From assembly GCF_000518885.1 (NCBI RefSeq), contig NZ_KI912518.1:211-33793 (forward strand): a stretch of 33,583 nucleotides of DNA. Direction: 5' to 3'. Below are positions 25,805-33,440 of the stretch, one piece after another (the stretch's first letter is position 1; every line of letters starts with the position of its first letter). The notes beneath the pieces were generated by a model, which ran no database searches, was not told the DNA's origin, and was given only the letters and a program-made list of their open reading frames with translations. Made by a program: the position numbers and the translations under genes. The stretch is from Bacillus sp. J33. GTDB lineage: Bacteria; Bacillota; Bacilli; Bacillales; Cytobacillaceae.

Positions 25805-27001
25805 ATGGAGAAACCAGCAGTTTTCCGGGTGCCGGAAGCGATTTTTTATGGGCGAGGCTCTTCCGAAAGAGTTGGGGCTGAAGCGGCACTGAGAGGGAAA
25901 AAGGCATTAATAATCAGTGATAAAATAATGGATCAGCTTGGATATGTAAGTGAATGCAGAACGTATCTTCAAGAAGCTGGCGTGCAGAGCGAGATTTATC
26001 TTGGAGTAGCTTCCGAGCCGACTGATGAGTATGCAGCAGAAGCATTGGCGCTTTTCCAAAAAGAACAATGTGACCTGGTCATCTCAGTAGGCGGCGGCAG
26101 CTGTATTGATACGGCAAAGGCCATCGCGGTTCTCGCAACTAATGGCGGCTATATCGGCGATTATATGGGAGGAAAGAAACTGGCCCAGAATGCACCGGTA
26201 CCTCATATCGCGATTCCGACGACAGCGGGAACAGGCTCTGAGGCGACAGATGTAACGGTCATCACGAACTCAGCCAATGATGTCAAAATGATGATCAAGC
26301 AGCCGGCATTCATGCCGAGTGTGGCCATTGTGGACCCGCTTCTAACCATTTCTTCACCGAAAAATGTTACATCTGCAACAGGAGTGGACGCGCTAAGCCA
26401 TGCAGTTGAAGCGTATTTATCCAAAAAGGCGCATCCAATGACAGACACGATGGCTATATCAGCTATGAAATTGATTGTGGCAAATATTTTAACCGCTTAC
26501 AATGATGGTGAAAATGTTGATGCCCGCGAGGCGATGAGCCTGGGATCGCTGCAGGCTGGAATGGCATTTTCAAATGCTTCTGTTTGCCTTGTGCATGGAA
26601 TGAGCCGCCCGATCGGGGCTTTATTCCACGTGCCGCACGGTATCTCAAATGCCATGCTTTTGCCGGCAGTATTGGAATTCAGCCAGGAGGCATGTGTAGA
26701 TCGGCTGGCTGATATCGGGAGGATTTTCCAGCCTGATAATGAAAACCTTTCCAACGAAGAAGCGGCTGGGATTGCCGTACAGTCTGTTAAGGATCTGTGC
26801 CTGAAATTAAATATTCCTAACTTAAGAGGATGGGGAATTGACGAGGAAGCGTTTAAGAATGCTGTTGGAAAAATGGCAGCGGACGCAATCGACAGCGGCA
26901 GCCCCGGCAACAACCCAAGAGTGCCAACCCAAAGCGAACTGGAAGAGCTTTACCACGTTTGCTATGGGTATCAGTTTTCCTCTGAAGCAGAGAAAGTATA
27001 A
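25805..27001 (+). CDS. Iron-containing (type III) alcohol dehydrogenase
   Basis: A 398-residue type III dehydrogenase. The NAD-binding GGGSCIDTAKAIA, the following IPTTAGTGSEAT, and all four iron ligands are present: Asp195 and His199 in GVDALSHAVEAY, His264 in LVHGMSRPIGA and His278 in VPHGISNAM. The family includes 4-hydroxybutyrate dehydrogenase, hydroxyacid-oxoacid transhydrogenase, 1,3-propanediol dehydrogenase and sulfoacetaldehyde reductase. With an MmsA-type dehydrogenase and a GntP permease in the operon, oxidation of a hydroxy acid to a semialdehyde is the best guess. ATG 25805 is 8 nt after AGGGGTGG; the GTG at 25793 lies inside that site. Transcription depends on sigma-54. Confidence 0.9.
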   Translation: MEKPAVFRVPEAIFYGRGSSERVGAEAALRGKKALIISDKIMDQLGYVSECRTYLQEAGVQSEIYLGVASEPTDEYAAEALALFQKEQCDLVISVGGGSCIDTAKAIAVLATNGGYIGDYMGGKKLAQNAPVPHIAIPTTAGTGSEATDVTVITNSANDVKMMIKQPAFMPSVAIVDPLLTISSPKNVTSATGVDALSHAVEAYLSKKAHPMTDTMAISAMKLIVANILTAYNDGENVDAREAMSLGSLQAGMAFSNASVCLVHGMSRPIGALFHVPHGISNAMLLPAVLEFSQEACVDRLADIGRIFQPDNENLSNEEAAGIAVQSVKDLCLKLNIPNLRGWGIDEEAFKNAVGKMAADAIDSGSPGNNPRVPTQSELEELYHVCYGYQFSSEAEKV

Positions 27002-27015
27002 CGGAGGACATATAA

Positions 27016-28368
27016 ATGATTGGAATGCTTGGGTTAATTGCCTCATTGCTTCTTTTAATGTACCTGACAATGAAGGGCATTAATATCATTATTGCCGCTA
27101 TTATTAGTGCCGTAGTAGTGGCTCTTGCAGGGGGATTAAATCTTGAAACTGCCCTGACAGAACACTATATGACAGGCTTTACGAATTACTTTTACTCGTG
27201 GTTCCTAATCTTTTTGCTGGGAGCGACTTTCGGGAAAATCATGCAGGTAACCAAGGCGGCTGACAGTATTGCGAATTGGGTCAAGGATACGCTGGGGCCT
27301 TCAAGAGCAGTATTTGCCGTCGTAGCTGCAGCGGCGGTTATGACATATGGCGGTGTCAGTTTATTTGTTGTAGGCTTTGCCGTTTACCCCATAGCGGTTT
27401 CCTTATTTAAAGTGGCCAACCTGCCGCATCGTTTTATCCCGGCAGCACTAGTGTTTGGATCGATCTCCTTTACGATGACAGCGCCAGGTTCACCGGAAAT
27501 TCAAAACTTGATTCCGACCGAGTTTTTCGGAACGAAGCCGACTGCCGGCGGAGTTATTGGGGTGTTAATGGCACTGCTGATCATGGTGACAGGCGGTATA
27601 TTACTCAGCAGAATGGTAAAAAAAGCAGTGCAAAATGGGGAGGTATTTTCCTTGCCAAATCAGCCGTCAAGTGCTGCAAATGAAACAGCCGCAGCGCTTG
27701 AGGGAGAAGTAGCTATGCAGAAGCCGGACGCTGCTCCAGCCGGGAAAGAATATCCGCATGTGATTTTGGCAATATTGCCGCTGGCTGCTGTGATTGCGAT
27801 TCTGAATACGGCTGCCAACTTCACTTCTTCAACGGCTGCTGCATTGATTTCCCTGACCAGCGGAATCGTTCTGGCATGTGTATTAATGATTAAATATTTG
27901 GTTGGATTCTGGGAAGCACTTGCAAAGGGGGCCCAGGATGCTTTAGTAGCCGCGGCCAATACGTGTGCAGTAGTAGGGTTTGGAAGTGTCGCTGCCCAGG
28001 TTGCAGCATTTGATGCATTCGTGGATGCTTTGGTTAATATCCCGGGGCCCCCGCTCATGGGACTGGCAATAGCCGTAACGCTTATTTGCGGGATTACCGG
28101 ATCAGCATCAGGCGGACTGGGGATTGCCCTTCCCATTCTGTCGCCAATGTATATGGCCCAAGGTCTGGACCCTGGTGCAATGCACCGGATTTCAGCACTT
28201 GCTTCAGGCGGATTGGATTCACTTCCTCATAATGGATATGTCGTCACTACGATCCGGGCGATATGCGGGGAAACCCACAAACGCGCCTACTGGCCTATTT
28301 TTATTTTGAGTGTAGCAATGCCAACGGTTATATTATTCCTGGCAGTAATCTTATATTCGATTTTTTAA
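27016..28368 (+). CDS. GntP-family permease, sigma-54 operon
   Basis: A 450-residue GntP-family symporter with the same hallmarks as its paralogue at 22240 (TYGGVSLFVVGFAVYPIAVSL, APGSPEIQNLIPTEFFGT, GITGSASGGLGIALPILSP, SGGLDSLPHNGYVVTTIRAI). It differs by a longer, Ala/Glu-rich hydrophilic loop around residues 210-245. ATG 27016 has a CGGAGG site, 14 nt after the alcohol dehydrogenase gene. It likely imports the hydroxy acid oxidised by its operon partners. YxjC-like 3-hydroxybutyrate permeases belong to the same family, which supports a short hydroxy acid over gluconate. Confidence 0.9.
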   Translation: MIGMLGLIASLLLLMYLTMKGINIIIAAIISAVVVALAGGLNLETALTEHYMTGFTNYFYSWFLIFLLGATFGKIMQVTKAADSIANWVKDTLGPSRAVFAVVAAAAVMTYGGVSLFVVGFAVYPIAVSLFKVANLPHRFIPAALVFGSISFTMTAPGSPEIQNLIPTEFFGTKPTAGGVIGVLMALLIMVTGGILLSRMVKKAVQNGEVFSLPNQPSSAANETAAALEGEVAMQKPDAAPAGKEYPHVILAILPLAAVIAILNTAANFTSSTAAALISLTSGIVLACVLMIKYLVGFWEALAKGAQDALVAAANTCAVVGFGSVAAQVAAFDAFVDALVNIPGPPLMGLAIAVTLICGITGSASGGLGIALPILSPMYMAQGLDPGAMHRISALASGGLDSLPHNGYVVTTIRAICGETHKRAYWPIFILSVAMPTVILFLAVILYSIF

Positions 28369-28405
28369 AAAGCTGGATTTCTAATTTTGAAAGGAGTTTT
28401 TACTG

Positions 28406-29863
28406 ATGACAACGACAACAACAAAGGTTTTGAAAAACTTTATAAACGGTGAATGGGTGGATGCCAATACTGATAAATTCGAAGTGGTGCCGAATCCGGC
28501 AACGGGCGAGGAGCTTGCACGGACACCAATTTCCACTCGCGAAGATGTCGATAAAGCTGTACAGGCAGCCAAAGAAGCTTTTAAAATCTGGAGCAAAACG
28601 CCAGTTCCAAAGAGAGCCAGAATTCTATTTAAATATCAGCAGCTATTAGTAGATAACTGGGATGAGCTTGCAAAGTTAATTACGCAGGAGAACGGCAAAA
28701 ACTATAAAGAAGCATATGGCGAGGTTCAGCGCGGAATTGAATGTGTGGAATTTGCTGCAGGCGCTCCATCCCTTATGATGGGCAAGCAGCTTCCGGACAT
28801 TGCGACCAATATTGAATCAGGCATGTACCGCTATCCTGTTGGTGTAATTGGCGGGATCACTCCTTTCAACTTCCCAATGATGGTTCCTTGCTGGATGTTC
28901 CCGCTTGCGATTGCGTGCGGAAATACATTCGTATTAAAGCCATCTGAAAGAACGCCAATCCTTGCCAACCGCCTGGCTGAGCTCTTCACAGAAGCAGGCC
29001 TGCCGGCTGGTGTATTCAATATCGTCCATGGTGCCCATGATGTAGTAAACAGCCTGATCGATCATAAAGATGTACCGGCTATTTCATTCGTTGGCTCCCA
29101 GCCTGTTGCCGAGTATATCTACAAATCCGCAACAGCAAACGGAAAACGCGTTCAGGCGCTGGCTGGAGCAAAGAATCACTCCATCGTTATGCCAGATGCA
29201 GACCTTGATGGCGCAGTCAAAGAAATTATTGCTGCCGCTTATGGCTCAGCAGGTGAAAGATGCATGGCATGCTCTGTTGTTGTAGCTGTTGACTCCATTG
29301 CTGATGAGCTTGTGGCGAAACTGAATGAGCAGGCAAACCAGCTGACAATTGGAAACGGATTAGATGAAGATGTCTTCCTGGGACCAGTTATCCGCCAGGA
29401 GAATAAGGAACGCACAAGCAGCTATATTGAAATTGGCGAAAAAGAAGGAGCTTCCCTTGTCCGCGATGGCCGAAAAGACGAAGCTTACCGCGAAAACGGA
29501 TACTTCATCGGGCCAACGATTTTTGACAATGTTGACCCATCCATGAAAATCTGGAAGGAAGAAATCTTTGCACCTGTTCTTTCCATCGTTCGTGTGAAGA
29601 GCCTGGAAGAAGCGATCGAGCTGACAAACAAATCCGATTTCGGAAACGGCGCATGCCTATTCACGCAAAGCGGCGCCAATGTCCGTTACTTTAGAGAAAA
29701 CATCGAAGTCGGCATGCTCGGCGTCAACATCGGTGTCCCTGCGCCAATGGCATTCTTCCCATTCTCCGGCTGGAAAAACTCCTTCTATGGCGACCTCCAT
29801 GCCAACGGAACAGATGGAGTGGAATTCTATACGAGGAGAAAGATGCTGACTGCACGCTGGTAA
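28406..29863 (+). CDS. mmsA: CoA-acylating (methyl)malonate-semialdehyde dehydrogenase
   Basis: A 485-residue aldehyde dehydrogenase of the MmsA/IolA branch, converting malonate semialdehyde or methylmalonate semialdehyde plus CoA and NAD to acetyl-CoA or propionyl-CoA, CO2 and NADH. The branch marker [16 protein letters not shown] replaces the usual ELGGK motif, so the general-base glutamate of hydrolytic enzymes is absent. The catalytic Cys286 is in AGERCMACS. The N-terminal FINGEWVDA and the C-terminal [22 protein letters not shown] are standard. ATG 28406 follows AAAGGAG. It is the last gene of the sigma-54 operon, followed by a terminator. No inositol or valine degradation genes are adjacent, so its semialdehyde probably comes from the iron dehydrogenase. 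The symbol reflects the family. Confidence 0.92.
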   Translation: MTTTTTKVLKNFINGEWVDANTDKFEVVPNPATGEELARTPISTREDVDKAVQAAKEAFKIWSKTPVPKRARILFKYQQLLVDNWDELAKLITQENGKNYKEAYGEVQRGIECVEFAAGAPSLMMGKQLPDIATNIESGMYRYPVGVIGGITPFNFPMMVPCWMFPLAIACGNTFVLKPSERTPILANRLAELFTEAGLPAGVFNIVHGAHDVVNSLIDHKDVPAISFVGSQPVAEYIYKSATANGKRVQALAGAKNHSIVMPDADLDGAVKEIIAAAYGSAGERCMACSVVVAVDSIADELVAKLNEQANQLTIGNGLDEDVFLGPVIRQENKERTSSYIEIGEKEGASLVRDGRKDEAYRENGYFIGPTIFDNVDPSMKIWKEEIFAPVLSIVRVKSLEEAIELTNKSDFGNGACLFTQSGANVRYFRENIEVGMLGVNIGVPAPMAFFPFSGWKNSFYGDLHANGTDGVEFYTRRKMLTARW

Positions 29864-29877
29864 AACTTTATAAAACC

Positions 29878-29912
29878 AAAAGGTCACCTGTCCATGACGG
29901 GTGACCTTTTTT
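29878..29912 (+). terminator. Rho-independent terminator of the sigma-54 operon
   Basis: A perfect 11-bp stem (AAAAGGTCACC, 29878-29888; GGTGACCTTTT, 29900-29910) with an 11-nt loop and T-tail lies 15 nt after the stop of the semialdehyde dehydrogenase gene. Confidence 0.92.
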
Positions 29913-30069
29913 ATTTGGCTTCCAATATTGGTTATGCCTGACTCCCTCTTAATCTGATTTATCAAAATAAATAAAAACTCAAACTACTTTTACATACATG
30001 AAACAGAAGATAAATAATCCATCGATACAATTAATATTGTAAAAATAATTTAGTATTGGAGATGAAAAA

Positions 30070-30897
30070 ATGAAGAAGAAAGCATTTCTGGGAATGGGCT
30101 TTGCGCTAACTTTATTATTCAGCCCGTTTCACCAGGCTTTTGCTGCAGAATCAACCGGAGAACTGAGAAAAGTGGATAATGTAGCCCATCGCGGTGCAGC
30201 CGGGTACGCTCCGGAAAACACAATCGCTGCTTTTGACAAAGCAGTGGAAATGAAAGCGGACTATATTGAAATTGATGTTCAAAGAAGCAAGGATGGAGAA
30301 TTGGTCATCATTCATGATACCACCGTGGATCGGACAACTGATGGCACAGGCAAAGTGAAGGAATTAACGCTGGAACAATTGAGGGCTCTGGATGCAGGCA
30401 GTTTTATGGGGGAGCAATTTAAAGGTGAAAAAATCCCGACATTTGAAGAAATCCTTGACCGTTATCACGGAAAAGTTGGCATTTTAATAGAGTTAAAGGC
30501 TCCGGAACTCTATCCTGGCATGGAAGAAAGTGTTGCACAGGAATTAAAAGAGCGTAATCTTGATCACCCGCAAAATGAAAAAATTATTATCCAATCATTT
30601 AACTTTGAATCCATGAAAAAAATGAATGAGCTCCTTCCAAAGGTGCCAATTGGGGTTCTTACTTCTTCTATTACTGATACATCAGAGCAGGCATTAAAAG
30701 AATTTTCCGCTTACGCTGATTATTTTAACCCTCACTACGGAATTGTTACGAAAGATTTAGTTGATCAAGTACATTCACTAGGGATGAAAATTTCTTCATG
30801 GACAGTGCGCAGCCAGGAAGCAGCTGATTTTCTATTAAGTATGGATGTCGATGCTATTATTACAGATTATCCGGATTATGTAGACCCAAGAAATTAA
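30070..30897 (+). CDS. Secreted glycerophosphodiester phosphodiesterase
   Basis: A 275-residue exported GDPD enzyme that hydrolyses glycerophosphodiesters to glycerol 3-phosphate and an alcohol. A Sec signal peptide (KKK, hydrophobic core, cleavage after AFA near residue 25) precedes the TIM-barrel motifs: AHRGAAGYAPENT with catalytic His40, then YIEIDVQRSKDGELVIIHD with acidic metal ligands and the second catalytic histidine, and later ILIELKAPE. It is close in size to B. subtilis GlpQ, but no lipobox or glp neighbours are seen. A GGAGATG site precedes ATG 30070. It is monocistronic, with its own terminator. Roles in phosphate or teichoic acid/phospholipid scavenging are typical of the family. 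Confidence 0.92.
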   Translation: MKKKAFLGMGFALTLLFSPFHQAFAAESTGELRKVDNVAHRGAAGYAPENTIAAFDKAVEMKADYIEIDVQRSKDGELVIIHDTTVDRTTDGTGKVKELTLEQLRALDAGSFMGEQFKGEKIPTFEEILDRYHGKVGILIELKAPELYPGMEESVAQELKERNLDHPQNEKIIIQSFNFESMKKMNELLPKVPIGVLTSSITDTSEQALKEFSAYADYFNPHYGIVTKDLVDQVHSLGMKISSWTVRSQEAADFLLSMDVDAIITDYPDYVDPRN

Positions 30898-30949
30898 TAA
30901 GCTTCTATTATGCTTGCTAAGGGCAAATAGTAAACGATTAAAATTCCAA

Positions 30950-30990
30950 AGGAACCTGTACCAGTTAAACCCGGCACAGGTTCTTTTTTT
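30950..30990 (+). terminator. Rho-independent terminator of the phosphodiesterase gene
   Basis: An AGGAACCTGT/ACAGGTTCTT-type stem (arms about 30950-30959 and 30976-30985) is followed by an eight-T run. Confidence 0.88.
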
Positions 30991-31078
30991 TGTTGGCAAT
31001 AGTTTACTCAAGGTGCTTAGTATTGTTAAATTTAGGCTCGCTTATAAATGGCTGTTTTTACATTTACATTTTTCCCGC

Positions 31079-31184
31079 TGTTTCCGCTGAGGGAAGAGCG
31101 TGTTAAAGGGAGATCCCGCAGGCACGAATGTGCTGGAGAGCGTCAGACCGCCCGCGGACAGCTTGAGCTCCTGGAGCGGAAACA
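31079..31184. repeat. 106-bp non-coding element with 10-bp terminal inverted repeats
   Basis: TGTTTCCGCT (31079-31088) and AGCGGAAACA (31175-31184) are perfect inverted ends of a GC-rich stretch containing GATCCCGCAGG, CCCGCGGAC and GAGCTCCTGGAGCGG. The flanks are AT-rich. It resembles the small dispersed palindromic elements of Bacillaceae. Open frames crossing it are incidental. The 433-bp gap 30898-31331 contains the phosphodiesterase terminator, this element and the lipoprotein terminator. Confidence 0.55.
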
Positions 31185-31210
31185 ACAGGCTAGTTTAACA
31201 GAGCTTAAAG

Positions 31211-31242
31211 AAAAGGGATACAGCTGCAGCCAACTGTATCCC
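31211..31242 (-). terminator. Rho-independent terminator of the acidic lipoprotein gene
   Basis: A GGGATACAG/CTGTATCCC stem (31215-31223 and 31234-31242) read on the - strand is followed by TTTTCTTT. It lies about 90 nt past the lipoprotein stop. Confidence 0.8.
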
Positions 31243-31331
31243 AGTTCCTCTATTATGAAATCAACCGAAGAATATTATGTTTTTCATCAATTTAAGTATG
31301 CCAACTGGTTTACTCGTTCCTAGTTTTATGA

Positions 31332-31679
31332 TTAATTACCATCAGTGGAACCGGAAGTATCTTCTGATTCTGCTGATTCCTCTAATTCAGTTGTTTCCTC
31401 TGATTGCTGAGTTCCATCTTCTTCAGCTGCAGGATCGGTATTTGTGCTTTCGTCCATATTTTCAGAATCGTCTTGGGGGTTTTCCGTATTGGTCTCTTCA
31501 TCTTCAGGATTGTCAACTTCTCCATTTACGGGTTCTTCCTCAGTGTTAATATCATTATTCACAGGTTCTTCCATTTCGGTTTCCATTTCGGTTTCCTGAC
31601 CTGGCAAGAATCCGCATGCGGCTAAGGGTGCAGCAAGCAATAAGGGGATTATTTTTTTGAATAAAGATTTGTTTAACAT
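31332..31679 (-). CDS. Small, extremely acidic lipoprotein of unknown function
   Basis: A 115-residue protein with a lipoprotein signal peptide (LNKSLFKK, hydrophobic stretch, lipobox LAAC with Cys22). The mature part is low-complexity and disordered-looking: Glu, Asp, Asn, Thr and Ser dominate and there is not one Lys or Arg after the cysteine. METEMEE-like and NTE/NPED-like short repeats are visible. A strong TTGGAGGG site precedes the ATG, and a terminator follows, so it is a real gene. It would sit on the outer face of the membrane as a negatively charged tether. I do not recognise a family. Cation binding or a cell-wall spacer role is speculation. Confidence 0.8.
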   Translation of the reverse strand: MLNKSLFKKIIPLLLAAPLAACGFLPGQETEMETEMEEPVNNDINTEEEPVNGEVDNPEDEETNTENPQDDSENMDESTNTDPAAEEDGTQQSEETTELEESAESEDTSGSTDGN

Positions 31680-31983
31680 AAGTTATTCCCTCCAAGAATT
31701 ATAGTTTTAAAAAAGCCTGCCCTCCTTTCTTTGATTTCACAAGTATTATATAAACAAGCTCTTGAAAGAATGTGTCGAATTACTAGACTTTTACTAAACC
31801 TTAATCGGATTGAAAAACACATTAAATCTGAGTAAAAACATTTACATAGAAAAAGAATTTCACTAAAAAAGCTAATCCTCTTTATATGAAACTTTTACTT
31901 AAAGGTTAGAACGGACTGATATAACTATAAACAAAGTTTTTTTATAAATACGTCTTCTATGGTTACCAGGTGGTTGTACTTTC

Positions 31984-32009
31984 GCAACAGGTGTTGCATT
32001 TGTGCAACA
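31984..32009. promoter_or_regulatory. Enhancer region with GCAAC/GTTGC inverted repeats
   Basis: GCAAC-AGGT-GTTGC (31984-31997) overlaps TGTTGC-N6-GCAACA (31992-32009), and a further half-site TTGCAAC lies near 32081-32087. They are 120-150 bp upstream of the sigma-54 promoter at 32131, as expected for an enhancer-binding protein. The half-site differs from the TGTAG type at 25659, so a different activator is implied. The 515-bp gap 31680-32194 otherwise holds only promoter regions. Confidence 0.7.
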
Positions 32010-32130
32010 GCCTTGTTAAACGCCTGTACCATAACATTTTGCCAAATATTTATTTCTGAATATTTTAAATATATTGTATTTTTGCAACGCTGATCGTATC
32101 CAAAATCCCATTATTCCTAATATTTCCTGT

Positions 32131-32146
32131 TGGCATGGTACTTGCA
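32131..32146 (+). promoter_or_regulatory. Sigma-54 (-24/-12) promoter of the zinc alcohol dehydrogenase gene
   Basis: TTGGCATGGTACTTGCA (from 32130) fits TGGCAY-N5-TTGCA perfectly, 49 nt before the dehydrogenase ATG. Confidence 0.92.
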
Positions 32147-32194
32147 TTAATTAAAGATAGTTTAAACATTCATATGAAGAAAGGGGATTTTTTA

Positions 32195-33301
32195 ATGAAA
32201 GGGAAAGTTGCTGTAATGGTTGAACCGATGAAGATGGAGTTTCGCGAGTATGATTTGCCTGAACCGGAAAAAGGAGCGGTTTTGCTGCGGGTAACTCGTA
32301 CGAATGTATGCGGGTCTGAATTACATATTTGGCGGGGAGAGCATCCAACCAAGAGAAAAGGTGTATTGGGCCATGAAATGGTTGGGGTTGTAGAGAAGCT
32401 TGGTGAAGGTGTCACAACGGACTTTGCCGGCCGGCCAATTAAAGAAGGCGACCGGGTAGCAACGGTCTATTACCTTACCTGCCGTAAGTGCAATATGTGT
32501 TTAAAAGGCCATTTCCACCTTTGTGAAAGCGCTTATAATTTCTGGAATAAAGATCCTGAGGAAGCGCCTCATTTCCATGGCACATTCGCTTCCCACTATT
32601 ATATCCACCCTGATATGTTCTTTTATAAAGTTCCTGACAATGTTCCTGATATTGCAGCCGCCAGTGCAAACTGTGCTTTGTCACAGGTTTACTTTGGCCT
32701 AGATAAATCAGGTATTTCTTATGGCGATACCCTTGTTATTCAAGGTGCAGGCGGGCTCGGGTTAAACGCTACGGCGGTGGCAAAGGAAAAAGGGGCCTCT
32801 GTCATTATCATTGATGCTGTGGAGTCCAGGTTAGAAATGGCTAAAAAGTTCGGTGCTGACCATACGATTAGCATTGCCGAGTACGATACAGCGGAAAAAA
32901 GAGCGGCAGCCGTCCGCGAACTGACAAATGGACTTGGGGCAGACACAGGAATCGAATTAAGCGGTGTTCCAGCTGCCTTCCATGAAGGAATCCATTTGGT
33001 AAGAAGCGGCGGAAAGTATATCACGATTGGAAATGTATCTCCAGGAAAGTATACAGACTTTGATCCTGGCTTGCTGACACGAAAGTCGATTGAGATTAAA
33101 GCAATCGTACGCTATGACCCATGGTATTTGGATAAGGCTCTGCAATTCCTTTCCAGGAATATCGACAAATACCCGTTTGCCAATATGATGGATGGCGAAT
33201 TTGAATTTGATAATATCCAGGAAGCACTCGATAAGTCTGCTTCAAGGGAAGTAACGCGTGCGTCAATTGTACTGCCGGTTAGGGTAGCTGCGGAAAATTA
33301 A
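32195..33301 (+). CDS. Zinc-dependent medium-chain alcohol dehydrogenase
   Basis: A 368-residue MDR-family dehydrogenase. Catalytic zinc ligands are Cys39 (NVCGSELHIWRGEH) and His60-Glu61 (GHEMVG). The structural zinc site is Cys96, Cys99, Cys102 and Cys110, and VIQGAGGLGLNA is the Rossmann loop with an acidic residue further on (IIDAVESR), which suggests NAD. ATG 32195 lies 8-9 nt after AAAGGGG; the frame extends upstream to 32135 but that codon lies inside the sigma-54 promoter and would be untranscribed. The family covers butanediol, sorbitol and cyclic alcohol dehydrogenases; the substrate is not recognisable. It is sigma-54 regulated, with no partner gene before the window end. A cre-like sequence lies at 32524. 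Confidence 0.9.
   Translation: MKGKVAVMVEPMKMEFREYDLPEPEKGAVLLRVTRTNVCGSELHIWRGEHPTKRKGVLGHEMVGVVEKLGEGVTTDFAGRPIKEGDRVATVYYLTCRKCNMCLKGHFHLCESAYNFWNKDPEEAPHFHGTFASHYYIHPDMFFYKVPDNVPDIAAASANCALSQVYFGLDKSGISYGDTLVIQGAGGLGLNATAVAKEKGASVIIIDAVESRLEMAKKFGADHTISIAEYDTAEKRAAAVRELTNGLGADTGIELSGVPAAFHEGIHLVRSGGKYITIGNVSPGKYTDFDPGLLTRKSIEIKAIVRYDPWYLDKALQFLSRNIDKYPFANMMDGEFEFDNIQEALDKSASREVTRASIVLPVRVAAEN
32524..32537. promoter_or_regulatory. Candidate intragenic cre site in the zinc dehydrogenase gene
   Basis: TGAAAGCGCTTATA matches TGWAARCGYTWNCW at 13 of 14 positions, about 330 nt into the coding region. CcpA roadblocks inside genes are known in Bacillus, and sigma-54 operons there are often also catabolite repressed. 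Chance is possible. Confidence 0.5.
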
Positions 33302-33340
33302 GAGAGTAATAGAATCCACTTAAGTTGCGCTGTCAAATTC

Positions 33341-33382
33341 AAAGCGGAAGGCGTGTAATCATTGAAAAAATGAATCCGCTTT
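33341..33382. repeat. Hairpin downstream of the zinc dehydrogenase gene
   Basis: AAAGCGGA (33341-33348) and TCCGCTTT (33375-33382) form an 8-bp stem with a second inner pairing (TCATT with AATGA). There is no direct T-run, so terminator function is uncertain. AGCGGAAGGCG here resembles the repeat at 23664. Confidence 0.4.
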
Positions 33383-33440
33383 CTTCGGCGGTGTTTATTT
33401 AAGGATCCAGATTCATTGTCCATTGGGGAGTGCAGGTCAA

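Noticed and set aside
27660..28136. 158-residue - strand frame inside the second GntP gene
   Set aside because: It is an Ala/Pro-rich antisense shadow of a strongly coding permease gene with no start signals.
31048..31323. 91-residue + strand frame across the GC-rich repeat
   Set aside because: It crosses the inverted-repeat element and the lipoprotein terminator and has no ribosome binding site.
32135..32194. 20-residue N-terminal extension of the zinc dehydrogenase
   Set aside because: The codon ATG 32135 lies inside the sigma-54 promoter, upstream of transcription start, and the family start plus AAAGGGG site supports 32195.
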